This document shows, piece by piece, positions 41,427 through 48,835 of a stretch of DNA of 64,000 bases. The position numbers and the translations under genes were made by a program. The first letter of the stretch is position 1, and each line of letters begins with the position of its first letter. The DNA lies in contig JBLMZI010000001.1 in assembly GCA_050258755.1 (NCBI GenBank), positions 186,001 to 250,000 of the forward strand. Direction: 5' to 3'. The notes below the pieces were generated by a model. That model did not search any database. It saw only the letters and a program-made list of their open reading frames with translations, and had not been told where the DNA came from. Origin of the DNA: JBLMZI01 sp050258755 (GTDB taxonomy: Bacteria > Bacillota > Syntrophomonadia > Syntrophomonadales > DTU052).

Positions 41427-42257
41427 ATGATTACGGCAGGTGTGGATATAGGCTCTTCTTCGTCTAAAGTTGTCATCATGGCAGAGGGAAAAACGGTCTT
41501 GAGCAAGGCAGTGATTCCGATCGGTACCGGTTCGAGCGGTCCGGCCAAAGCCTTTGAAAAGGCGCTGGTTCAGGCCGGCCTTCACCGCCGCCAAATCGCT
41601 TTTATCGTCGCAACCGGTTACGGACGAAATCATTTTTCAGAGGCGGATGACCAGCTCAGTGAAATCACTTGTCATGCCCGCGGTGTTTTCGAAATATACC
41701 CGAAGGTCCAAACGGTGATCGATATTGGCGGACAGGATGCCAAGGCCATATCAATTAACAGGAATGGGACTGTTTCCAATTTTGTGATGAACGACAAATG
41801 TGCGGCCGGTACCGGCAGATTCCTGGATGTGATGTCCCGAATCCTTGAAGTCGAAGTAGACCATTTAGCCGCTCTGGCTGATGGGGCGAAAAACGAAGTA
41901 GCCATCAGCAACACATGTACTGTATTTGCTGAATCCGAAGTCATCTCACAGCTTGCATCCGGGCAGACCCGGGCGGATGTCGCTGCGGGGCTCATCAAGT
42001 CGGTCGTCAAACGAGTCGCCGGATTAGCCCGACGGGTCGGGATTCGTGACGATGTTGTCATGACTGGCGGGGTAAGCCTGAACTGGATTGCGGTTCGATT
42101 CATGCAGGAAGAGCTCGGGCATCGCGTTTTGGTATCTCCAGATGCACAGATAACAGGCGCTTTAGGTGCTGCGATCATTGCGAACCATATGATGTGTTCC
42201 GGAAAGCAGAGCCGGGTTTTCGAACCATCGATCCCGAATTCAATACTGGCGGTGTAA
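41427..42257 (+). CDS. 2-Hydroxyacyl-CoA dehydratase activator ATPase (HgdC/BcrA/BadF family)
   Basis: Homodimeric [4Fe-4S] ATPase that injects one high-energy electron into the dehydratase. The product is 276 residues. ASKHA-fold motifs GVDIGSSSSKVVI and VIDIGGQDAKAI. The bridging cluster cysteines are C125 (NDKCAAGTGRFLDV) and C164 (ISNTCTVFAESEVIS), the pattern seen in HgdC. AGGAGGTGA lies 10 bases before the ATG. It is transcribed alone from a sigma-54 promoter and closed by its own terminator before the dehydratase operon, so activator and enzyme are separate units with the same control elements. Confidence 0.95.
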   Translation: MITAGVDIGSSSSKVVIMAEGKTVLSKAVIPIGTGSSGPAKAFEKALVQAGLHRRQIAFIVATGYGRNHFSEADDQLSEITCHARGVFEIYPKVQTVIDIGGQDAKAISINRNGTVSNFVMNDKCAAGTGRFLDVMSRILEVEVDHLAALADGAKNEVAISNTCTVFAESEVISQLASGQTRADVAAGLIKSVVKRVAGLARRVGIRDDVVMTGGVSLNWIAVRFMQEELGHRVLVSPDAQITGALGAAIIANHMMCSGKQSRVFEPSIPNSILAV

Positions 42258-42282
42258 TTGCGTTTCTCTCATATATACTCCC

Positions 42283-42321
42283 AAAAGCAATACCGGCCTT
42301 TTCTGAGCCGGTATTGCTTTT
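42283..42321 (+). terminator. Terminator after the activator gene
   Basis: Perfect 15-bp stem AAAAGCAATACCGGC / GCCGGTATTGCTTTT (42283-42297, 42307-42321), then TTCTT. Confidence 0.95.
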
Positions 42322-42329
42322 TCTTGCAT

Positions 42330-42467
42330 GGTGCAAACCGGCACCACAAGGCGTATTCAGGGAAATGGGGCCTTTCACTGGCCCACCGTTCTGAGGTGGT
42401 GCAGTAAGACACCGGGGATGGGAGGGATAACCATTCATCAATCAAAAAGGGGGTGTCCGCTTGCACC
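42330..42467. promoter_or_regulatory. Three enhancer sites for the sigma-54 promoter at 42531
   Basis: GGTGCAAACCGGCACC (42330-42345), GGTGCAGTAAGACACC (42398-42413) and GGTGTCCGCTTGCACC (42452-42467), all GGTGY-N6-RCACC. Starts are 68 and 54 bp apart, and 201, 133 and 79 bp from the promoter. They fill most of the 334-base gap between the activator gene and the dehydratase operon. Confidence 0.8.
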
Positions 42468-42530
42468 AATCCGACTTAATGCGAAAGCGGTCACAGAGAC
42501 AACGTCCGAGTTATCGGTCTAAATAACGCT

Positions 42531-42546
42531 TGGCACGTTCCTTGCA
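42531..42546 (+). promoter_or_regulatory. Sigma-54 promoter of the dehydratase operon
   Basis: TGGCACGTTCCTTGCA (42531-42546), an exact match to TGGCACG-N4-TTGCA, 46 bases upstream of the start at 42592. Confidence 0.9.
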
Positions 42547-42591
42547 CCTATATATGATCAACAGACCAAATTTTGAAGAGAGGTGTCGAAT

Positions 42592-43806
42592 GTGAGCGAG
42601 AAACTTCCCGCGAAGCAGATGCTGAACCAGGCGATGGGCAAGCATTTCTTTGACGCGATGGTTGCCAAACAGAACGGGCAGCTGGTGGGCTGGGCAACCT
42701 CGATCTTTCCGCAGGAGTTTGCCGAGACCATGGGACTGACGGTGGTTTATCCCGAAAACCACGCGGCTGCGGTCGCTGCCCGAAAAGGCGCGGTGCCGCT
42801 GCTGGAGCAGGCTGAAAGTGAAGGGTACAGCGTCGACATATGCGCCTATGCCCGACTGAACCTTGCGTACATGAAATCCCAGGCTGCCGAGGTTCCCATT
42901 CCGCTGCCGGATTTTGTGCTCTGCTGCAACAATATTTGCAATACCCTGATCAAGTGGTACGAGAATTTGGCGACGGAACTCAATATTCCGATGATCCTGA
43001 TTGATGTTCCGTACAACTATGAGTACGTACCCCGTCCGGGAGCGATTCATTACATCAAAGCGGAATTCCAGGAGTGCATCCGCCAGTTGGAGGAAATCAC
43101 CGGCAAGGCGTTCGATTACGACCGATTCGAAGAGATCATGAAAACCTCCAATGAGAACTCGGTGCTTTGGAAAAAAGCCTGTGATCTGAACATGGCGGAG
43201 CCCGCTCCGCTGAACGGTTTCGAACTGTTCAACTATATGGGAATGATGGTGTGCATGCGCGGCAAAGCGGAAACCGGCGAGATCTTGAAAGTCTTGATCA
43301 ATGAGCTGAAAGAAAAAATCGCAGCAGGCCAGGCAGCCTACAAGGATGGCGAGCGCTACCGGATTATGTACGATGGCATTGCATGCTGGCCTTACTTATC
43401 CCACAACTTCAAATTTTTAAAAGAGAACGGGATCAACATCGTGTCCAGCACCTATCCTGATGCGTGGATTCTTCGCTACCAGCCGGGAAATTTGGACGAT
43501 TTGGCCCGGGTGTACACCATGGTGGGCAACAATACCTGTATGGAATACCAGGCAGACCGCAGAGTTGTGGTGAATACGGCCTTCAAAGTGGATGGCGTCC
43601 TGTTTCATGTCAACCGCAGCTGTAAGGTGATGGATTTCATGCAGTATGAGCAGCAGCGCTTGCTTCGTGAAAGGACCGGACTGCCCATCGCTTCATTTGA
43701 TGGGGACCAGGCCGATCCGCGGGCCTTCTCGGAAGCCCAATTTGAAACCCGCATCCAGGCATTGAAGGAAATGATGGACCAAAACATAGCTTCAAACAGC
43801 AAATGA
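42592..43806 (+). CDS. (R)-2-Hydroxyacyl-CoA dehydratase, alpha-type subunit
   Basis: Radical-type dehydratase subunit holding an iron-sulfur cluster; the family removes water from 2-hydroxyacyl-CoA in amino-acid fermentation. The product is 404 residues from GTG 42592 (GAGAGGTG six bases upstream). Cluster-region cysteines at ICAYARLN and PDFVLCCNNICNTLIKWYENLA. The family core is GLTVVYPENHAAAVAARKGAVPLLEQAESEGYSVDICAY. The specific substrate (lactate, 2-hydroxyglutarate, phenyllactate, 2-hydroxyisocaproate or other) cannot be read from the sequence. First gene of a sigma-54 operon. Confidence 0.92.
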   Translation: MSEKLPAKQMLNQAMGKHFFDAMVAKQNGQLVGWATSIFPQEFAETMGLTVVYPENHAAAVAARKGAVPLLEQAESEGYSVDICAYARLNLAYMKSQAAEVPIPLPDFVLCCNNICNTLIKWYENLATELNIPMILIDVPYNYEYVPRPGAIHYIKAEFQECIRQLEEITGKAFDYDRFEEIMKTSNENSVLWKKACDLNMAEPAPLNGFELFNYMGMMVCMRGKAETGEILKVLINELKEKIAAGQAAYKDGERYRIMYDGIACWPYLSHNFKFLKENGINIVSSTYPDAWILRYQPGNLDDLARVYTMVGNNTCMEYQADRRVVVNTAFKVDGVLFHVNRSCKVMDFMQYEQQRLLRERTGLPIASFDGDQADPRAFSEAQFETRIQALKEMMDQNIASNSK

Positions 43807-43820
43807 GGGAGGTGATCAAA

Positions 43821-44978
43821 ATGACCAAGATCCAAACGATATTGACCGAATTGAGCACAACGGCCAACAATCCGAGAGCCTCCGTGGAGGCGTTCAAGCA
43901 AAAGACGAACCGAGCGGCTATTGGATGTGCCCCGGAATACTGCCCGGAAGAGATTGTGTACGCGGCCGGGATGCTTCCGGTTGGTTTATGGGGCGGGAAA
44001 ACCAGCATCTCGAAGGCAGCATCTTTTTTTCCGTCATTTGCGTGCTCGCTGGTCCAGAGTACGTTTGAACTGGGATTGCGCGGCGTATATGACCAATTAT
44101 CCGGGGTGATCATCCCATCCCTCTGCGATCATTTAAAATGCTTCGGGCAGGACTGGAAAGTTGGAATCCCGAATATCCGGCTGCTCGCGTTTGCCCATCC
44201 GTATCACCGCCGCCTGGAGGCCGGTATTGCTTATCTTGCCAGCGAGTATGCCCATATCAAAAAAGGCCTCGAAGAAATCGGGGGGGCAGCGATCAGCGAT
44301 GAGGATCTGAACCATGCGATCGCGGTTTACAACAACCATCGCCAGGTCATGCGCGTGTTCACACAGGCCGCAAAAGACTACCCGGTTACGATCTCGCCGC
44401 GGATCAGGCACGCCGTGATGAAAAGCGGGTATTTCATGGACAAAGCAGACCATGCGAAGCTGGTCATGGAATTAACCAATGAACTGAAATCCCAACCGGC
44501 GGAAAACTGGAATGGGAAAAAGATTGTTCTTTCGGGGATAATGGCGGAACCGGAGGAATTGCTTGATTTATTTGCGGAGTACAAGCTCGCCGTGGTTGCC
44601 GACGACCTGGCACAGGAAAGCCGACAATTCAGGGTCGATGTTCCGGAAGGATCTGATCCGCTTGAGCGCCTGGCGCGCCGCTGGAGCCTGATGGATGGCT
44701 GTTCTCTGCTTTATGATCCCCACAAAGAGCGGCGGTTTTTGCTGAAAAACCTGGTGCAGGAAAATGGAGCCGACGGGATCGTCATCTGCATGATGAAGTT
44801 TTGCGAAATGGAAGAGTTCGACTACCCGATTTACCTTAAAACCATCGAAGAAGCGGGGATACCACTGCTGAATCTCGAGATAGATTTGCTGAGCCTTTCA
44901 TTGGAGCAGGCGAGAACCCGGATTCAAAGTTTCGCGGAAATGTTGAATCTCGGGGTGCAACGCAAAGGAGGAGTTTGA
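43821..44978 (+). CDS. (R)-2-Hydroxyacyl-CoA dehydratase, beta-type subunit
   Basis: 385 residues from ATG 43821 (GGAGGTG six bases upstream). Partner of the preceding subunit. Conserved cysteine-containing stretches are IGCAPEYCPEEIVYAAGMLPVGLWG at the N-terminus, SFACSLVQSTFELGL and SLCDHLKCFGQDWK, typical cluster-ligand regions of HgdB/HadC-like proteins, and GADGIVICMMKFCEMEEFDYP near residue 320. It lies 14 bases after the alpha subunit and abuts the next gene. Confidence 0.92.
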   Translation: MTKIQTILTELSTTANNPRASVEAFKQKTNRAAIGCAPEYCPEEIVYAAGMLPVGLWGGKTSISKAASFFPSFACSLVQSTFELGLRGVYDQLSGVIIPSLCDHLKCFGQDWKVGIPNIRLLAFAHPYHRRLEAGIAYLASEYAHIKKGLEEIGGAAISDEDLNHAIAVYNNHRQVMRVFTQAAKDYPVTISPRIRHAVMKSGYFMDKADHAKLVMELTNELKSQPAENWNGKKIVLSGIMAEPEELLDLFAEYKLAVVADDLAQESRQFRVDVPEGSDPLERLARRWSLMDGCSLLYDPHKERRFLLKNLVQENGADGIVICMMKFCEMEEFDYPIYLKTIEEAGIPLLNLEIDLLSLSLEQARTRIQSFAEMLNLGVQRKGGV

Positions 44979-45542
44979 ATGCCTTGCTATGAATTTGAGG
45001 GGAAAAGACCATCCTGGGGCACCGGCACCTTCGTTCATCCGGACGCAGTTTTAATCGGCGAGGTGGTGCTTGGCGACCGATGCTATGTGGGGGCTGGCGC
45101 TATATTGAGAGCCGACTGCGGCAAGATTTTAATCGGCAGCGGAAGCAATATTCAGGAAGGGTGTGTGCTTCACAGCGAACCGGGATCTAATGTGGAAATC
45201 GCCGAGAACGTGCTCGTCGGCCACCGGGCGCTCATTCACGGGCCCTGCAAAATTGAATCTTATGCGAGTGTTGGTATGGGAGCGATCGTAAACACGATGT
45301 GTCTGCTAAAACAGAGGAGCTTTCTCGCGGTTGGGAGTGTGCTGCCGCCGGGGGCAATTCTGGAAGAACAAATACTTGGTATGGGGGTCCCGGCCCGCCC
45401 GGTAAGGGCGGTCGGGGAACAACTCAGCGGATACCTTCAGCAGGCAACCTTGTTTTACCAGGACATGGCGGGCCGGTGCCTTCATGGTTTGAAAGAACTC
45501 CCGGATCCGGAGAAATTGATCGATATTGAACGATGCTTCTAA
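44979..45542 (+). CDS. Gamma-carbonic-anhydrase-like hexapeptide-repeat protein (PaaY/CaiE type)
   Basis: 187 residues forming a left-handed beta-helix: GTFVHPDAVLIGEVVLGDRCYVGAGAILRADCGKILIGSGSNIQEGCVLH, with VLVGHRALIHG later (metal-binding His candidates). The ATG follows the dehydratase beta stop with no gap, so translation is coupled. Homologues of this type (CaiE, PaaY) accompany CoA-dependent catabolic operons, and PaaY is a thioesterase. A role in CoA-ester housekeeping is plausible but inferred. Confidence 0.88.
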   Translation: MPCYEFEGKRPSWGTGTFVHPDAVLIGEVVLGDRCYVGAGAILRADCGKILIGSGSNIQEGCVLHSEPGSNVEIAENVLVGHRALIHGPCKIESYASVGMGAIVNTMCLLKQRSFLAVGSVLPPGAILEEQILGMGVPARPVRAVGEQLSGYLQQATLFYQDMAGRCLHGLKELPDPEKLIDIERCF

Positions 45543-45609
45543 ATCCCGGCATGGTACAATCGAATCAACGGGAATATTTAGGCTCTTTATGGGGAAATGA
45601 GGTGGCGTT

Positions 45610-46998
45610 GTGAGTAATTGCGGAGAACGGCTCTCGACTGATGACATCCAGCGCGTGATCAACAGCTTTTCCGATGGAATCCTGCTGACGGACGCTTTTG
45701 GGAATGTACTGCTTCACAACCCGGCTTATATCCAACAGACGCTAATGCCCTTTGAAAATCTCGTTGGGATGAACATGCGGGAAATAATCGCGGCAAGGGG
45801 TCGTACTACCGCTGCGGCCTTACGGGTGCTTGAAGAGAAAACCACAGTGAGCATGACCCACTCCAATGAGGACGGAACTATTGTCGTGACTGCCAATCCG
45901 ATCTTTGATGTCGAAGGAAATGTGACGATGGTGATCACGTATGTTCGGGAAGTGACCGACCTGGTTCGTCTCCATGAAGAACTGGAGCATGCCAAACAAT
46001 TGGAAAGCTTTTATTACCAGCTTTATCAGACCCAATATATACCCGACCCTTCCGAGCCGATCGCGGTCAGCGACCGGATGAAGAATGCAATGGGCATGGC
46101 CCGCCAGCTCGCGGCGGCGGGCGCAGTCGTGCTGCTGACCGGCGAATCCGGTGTCGGCAAGGATGTTCTGGCAAGGTACATTCATGAAAACAGCTCGCGC
46201 AAGAATGCCCCGTTTATTGCGGTAAACTGCGGGGCGGTACCCGCCAACCTGCTCGAATCAGAACTCTTTGGGTATGCTGGCGGTGCCTTCACCGGAGCCG
46301 CGAAAGGCGGGAAAGCGGGCCTTTTTGAAGCAGCTAAAGGCGGAACCCTGTTTCTCGATGAAATCGGCGATACTTCGCCCAGTCTTCAAGTGGCCCTGCT
46401 GCGGGTGCTGGAGAACAAGGAAGTCACACGGATAGGATCGGTGGAACCGATTCCGGTTGACGTTCGAATCATTGCGGCTACAAACCGGAATCTGACCGAT
46501 TTGATCGCACAGGAAAAATTTCGGTTTGATTTGTTCTACCGCCTCAATGTCCTGCACATTCACATTCCGCCGCTCAGAGAGCGCCGAGCGGATATTATAC
46601 CGCTCGGCGTAGCTTTTCTAAACATGTTCAATCAGCAGTATAAGCAAAACAAGCAATTAGGCCGGGAAGTTGCCAGAATGCTGATTAAATACGACTGGCC
46701 AGGAAACGTGAGGGAATTGAAAAACACGATCGAACGGTCTGTCGTGATGACAAAAGGGGACCAGCTTTCGCTTTCGTCCCTTCCAGCCGCCATGCTCGAG
46801 GAAGAGAAACAGCAGCCGTCGGTCATTGTATCTGGTGTAATGCGGCTGAATCAAGCGGTGGAAGAGGCCGAAAGGCAGGTCTTAATGAATGCATACCGCA
46901 CGTACGGGAGCAGCCGTAAGGTTGCCCAGGCGATCGGGGTCGATCATTCAACCGTGGTCCGAAAGATGCAGAAGTACAAGATCAGCGCAGAGTTTTAA
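45610..46998 (+). CDS. PAS-domain sigma-54-dependent transcriptional activator
   Basis: 462 residues from GTG 45610 (AGGTG upstream). Residues about 10-115 are a PAS sensor (INSFSDGILLTDAFGNVLLHNPAY). About 145-375 are the sigma-54-interacting AAA+ domain with LLTGESGVGKDVLARYIH, the sigma-54 loop YAGGAFTGAAKGGKAG near 220, and GGTLFLDEIGDTS. About 415-460 are a helix-turn-helix (SSRKVAQAIGVDHSTVVRKMQKY) of the Fis/TyrR type. It sits between the dehydratase operon and the CoA-transferase gene, both with sigma-54 promoters and shared palindromes, so it is very probably their activator. The PAS domain may sense a hydroxyacid or its CoA ester. Confidence 0.93.
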   Translation: MSNCGERLSTDDIQRVINSFSDGILLTDAFGNVLLHNPAYIQQTLMPFENLVGMNMREIIAARGRTTAAALRVLEEKTTVSMTHSNEDGTIVVTANPIFDVEGNVTMVITYVREVTDLVRLHEELEHAKQLESFYYQLYQTQYIPDPSEPIAVSDRMKNAMGMARQLAAAGAVVLLTGESGVGKDVLARYIHENSSRKNAPFIAVNCGAVPANLLESELFGYAGGAFTGAAKGGKAGLFEAAKGGTLFLDEIGDTSPSLQVALLRVLENKEVTRIGSVEPIPVDVRIIAATNRNLTDLIAQEKFRFDLFYRLNVLHIHIPPLRERRADIIPLGVAFLNMFNQQYKQNKQLGREVARMLIKYDWPGNVRELKNTIERSVVMTKGDQLSLSSLPAAMLEEEKQQPSVIVSGVMRLNQAVEEAERQVLMNAYRTYGSSRKVAQAIGVDHSTVVRKMQKYKISAEF

Positions 46999-47029
46999 AA
47001 TCATAAGGAGACCTAATACTTCTACGCGT

Positions 47030-47063
47030 GAACTTGCAGCCGCACCCAGGGGCCTGCAAGTTC
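47030..47063. terminator. Inverted repeat between convergent regulator genes
   Basis: Perfect 10-bp arms GAACTTGCAG / CTGCAAGTTC (47030-47039, 47054-47063), 14-base GC-rich loop, abutting the stop of the minus-strand gene. No clear T-tract on either side. Confidence 0.55.
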
Positions 47064-48371
47064 TCAGGTTTCTTGAATCTGTTCATTCTTAGCAGCGAAA
47101 GAAGCGATGAAGGGGCACATGCGTCCGGTAAGGAATCGATTTCGATGCCTTCTTTTATCCAGATACATCATTTCGTCGGCCGCTTTGAACGTATTCGCGA
47201 TCGATTCAAAGTTGGAACGGACGGCCCAACCGAGCGACAATCTCATTGGAATGGCGGTTTTCACCCGATTATGTGCGGCAATATGGGTGCGAATTCTTTG
47301 GACACAGGCTTTGAGCATATCCGAAGTCGCGTGGGGAATTAAGACGGCAAACTCGTCCCCTCCGATTCGAGCGACAAGATCTCCGTCACGGAGACTGTTT
47401 TTTATGACCGTTGCAATGTCAGCGATCAACTGATCTCCGAAGCCATGACCCAATTCGTCATTCACCATTTTTAGTCCATCAGCATCCCCTACGATCAAGC
47501 CGACCGGAAGCATGCTTTCCGCTTCAAAGTACTTCAGTTCCTCATTGAACCTTGCACGGTTAGAGATCCCGGTAAGGATATCGGTAAAGCTGAGGTATTT
47601 TAAGCGGTTTTCTAACTGCTTTCTTTCCGTAATATCCCGAGCAATACCCTGTATAGCTACGGGTTCGCCGTTTTCCTTGATCAGACGCGTAGCAACTTCC
47701 ATTTCAATTGGAATATTCTCCTTGCTGATCACCGTAAGTTCGTATTTGAGCACCGGCTCTTCTTTGAGTTTGGCTTTGATCATGTCCTGCGCCAAAGCGA
47801 AATTTCTATCATCCAACACCCGCCGAATGTTGATTGGCAGTTCGGTTCGCGAGTAGCCAAGTGCTCGCTCGGCCGACGTGTTAAGCAGTATGAAGTTGCC
47901 CTCCAAATCGATCACGTAAATGATGTCCGATGCATTCTCGAACAGATCATAGAATTGTTCGCGGCTTTTGGAAAGTTCTTTTTCCAGTTTGACGAGTCCG
48001 GATATGTCACGGACAAGCGCAACGATCCATACTGGTTCCCGGTCGCGAACCAAACTGAGCGTGATTTCTACAGGCATACTTTCCCCGGATTTGCCAACTA
48101 GCGTTGTACTTAGCCTTTGACAGAGCTTCATTGACGGTTCTGAACGGTTGCTGCTGAGCAGTCTCGCGACAGTTTCCTGCCATCGATCCAAATCTGATTT
48201 GCCAATAAAATCTTCGAAGCTTGCCCCTAGCACTTCTTCTGGAGTAACACCTAATGATTCAATCGATCGTGTTGCGTATTGGATTCTCAGCGCCCAATCC
48301 AGCACAATAATCATATCGCTTACGTATTCGGTGACCATTTGAAGCACTGTGTTGTGAGCAATTCGTTTCAT
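47064..48371 (-). CDS. PAS-PAS-GGDEF diguanylate cyclase
   Basis: About 435 residues; the start is among ATG 48380, GTG 48374 and ATG 48371, the last giving the best spacing from AGGA. Two PAS domains (about 15-130 and 140-260, the second with LFENASDIIYVIDLEGNFILLNTS and a PAC-like GIARDITERKQLENRLKYLSF linker), then a GGDEF domain (about 270-430) with DILTGISNRARFNEEL and an intact RIGGDEFAVL near 337, so it should make cyclic di-GMP. No transmembrane segment, hence a cytosolic sensor. It is divergent from the sigma-54 CoA-transferase unit and convergent with the activator. Confidence 0.92.
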   Translation of the reverse strand: MKRIAHNTVLQMVTEYVSDMIIVLDWALRIQYATRSIESLGVTPEEVLGASFEDFIGKSDLDRWQETVARLLSSNRSEPSMKLCQRLSTTLVGKSGESMPVEITLSLVRDREPVWIVALVRDISGLVKLEKELSKSREQFYDLFENASDIIYVIDLEGNFILLNTSAERALGYSRTELPINIRRVLDDRNFALAQDMIKAKLKEEPVLKYELTVISKENIPIEMEVATRLIKENGEPVAIQGIARDITERKQLENRLKYLSFTDILTGISNRARFNEELKYFEAESMLPVGLIVGDADGLKMVNDELGHGFGDQLIADIATVIKNSLRDGDLVARIGGDEFAVLIPHATSDMLKACVQRIRTHIAAHNRVKTAIPMRLSLGWAVRSNFESIANTFKAADEMMYLDKRRHRNRFLTGRMCPFIASFAAKNEQIQET

Positions 48372-48689
48372 CACATGCATTCCTAGAAAATTTCATGTAT
48401 TTTGAGTGTTAATTCTTCATTCCATAGCGAAGTTCCTTTCACGGATCGTGATAGCGGTGTAACGAAGCACCACACTGTTCGACCGCTCTTTCGGCACTTC
48501 TTCATCCACCGGTGTAGCACTGCATCGCTGCGCAGTCCAATTCTCTCGCAGATCGGTCAGGTTTGGTGTATCACCGCACCATCACCGCCCGCCGAAGCGT
48601 GACGATCACCATCGACTTATCCCCCCGTGTTGGCCAGCGCCGGTGCCAGCTTGATCTGCGGACGGGAATTTCCGGGAAAATCAATGAAT
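48372..48689. other. Divergent regulatory region with three enhancer copies
   Basis: Besides the three palindromes (48456-48580), this stretch contains no recognised gene. It also holds the upstream region of the PAS-GGDEF gene; no clear sigma-A promoter was identified. Confidence 0.5.
48456..48580. promoter_or_regulatory. Three enhancer sites for the sigma-54 promoter at 48690
   Basis: GGTGTAACGAAGCACC (48456-48471), GGTGTAGCACTGCATC (48511-48526, one base off in the right arm) and GGTGTATCACCGCACC (48565-48580). Starts are 55 and 54 bp apart; the nearest is 125 bp upstream of the promoter. Same element as at 41180-41249 and 42330-42467. Confidence 0.78.
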
Positions 48690-48705
48690 TGGCATGCGTT
48701 TTGCA
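48690..48705 (+). promoter_or_regulatory. Sigma-54 promoter of the CoA-transferase gene
   Basis: TGGCATGCGTTTTGCA (48690-48705), matching TGGCAYG-N4-TTGCA. The start codon at 48836 lies 131 bases downstream, leaving a leader of roughly 120 bases. Confidence 0.85.
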
Positions 48706-48835
48706 TTAAATATTGGCAGGACGACAAAGAAAGGATTTTAGATCGAGTGGGAGAGATTGGTGCAGACGCGCCGCCCCAGCAAGGAACAGTAACGAAAACG
48801 GCAACTCGAATTATGAGAATGGTGAGGTGTTGGTC

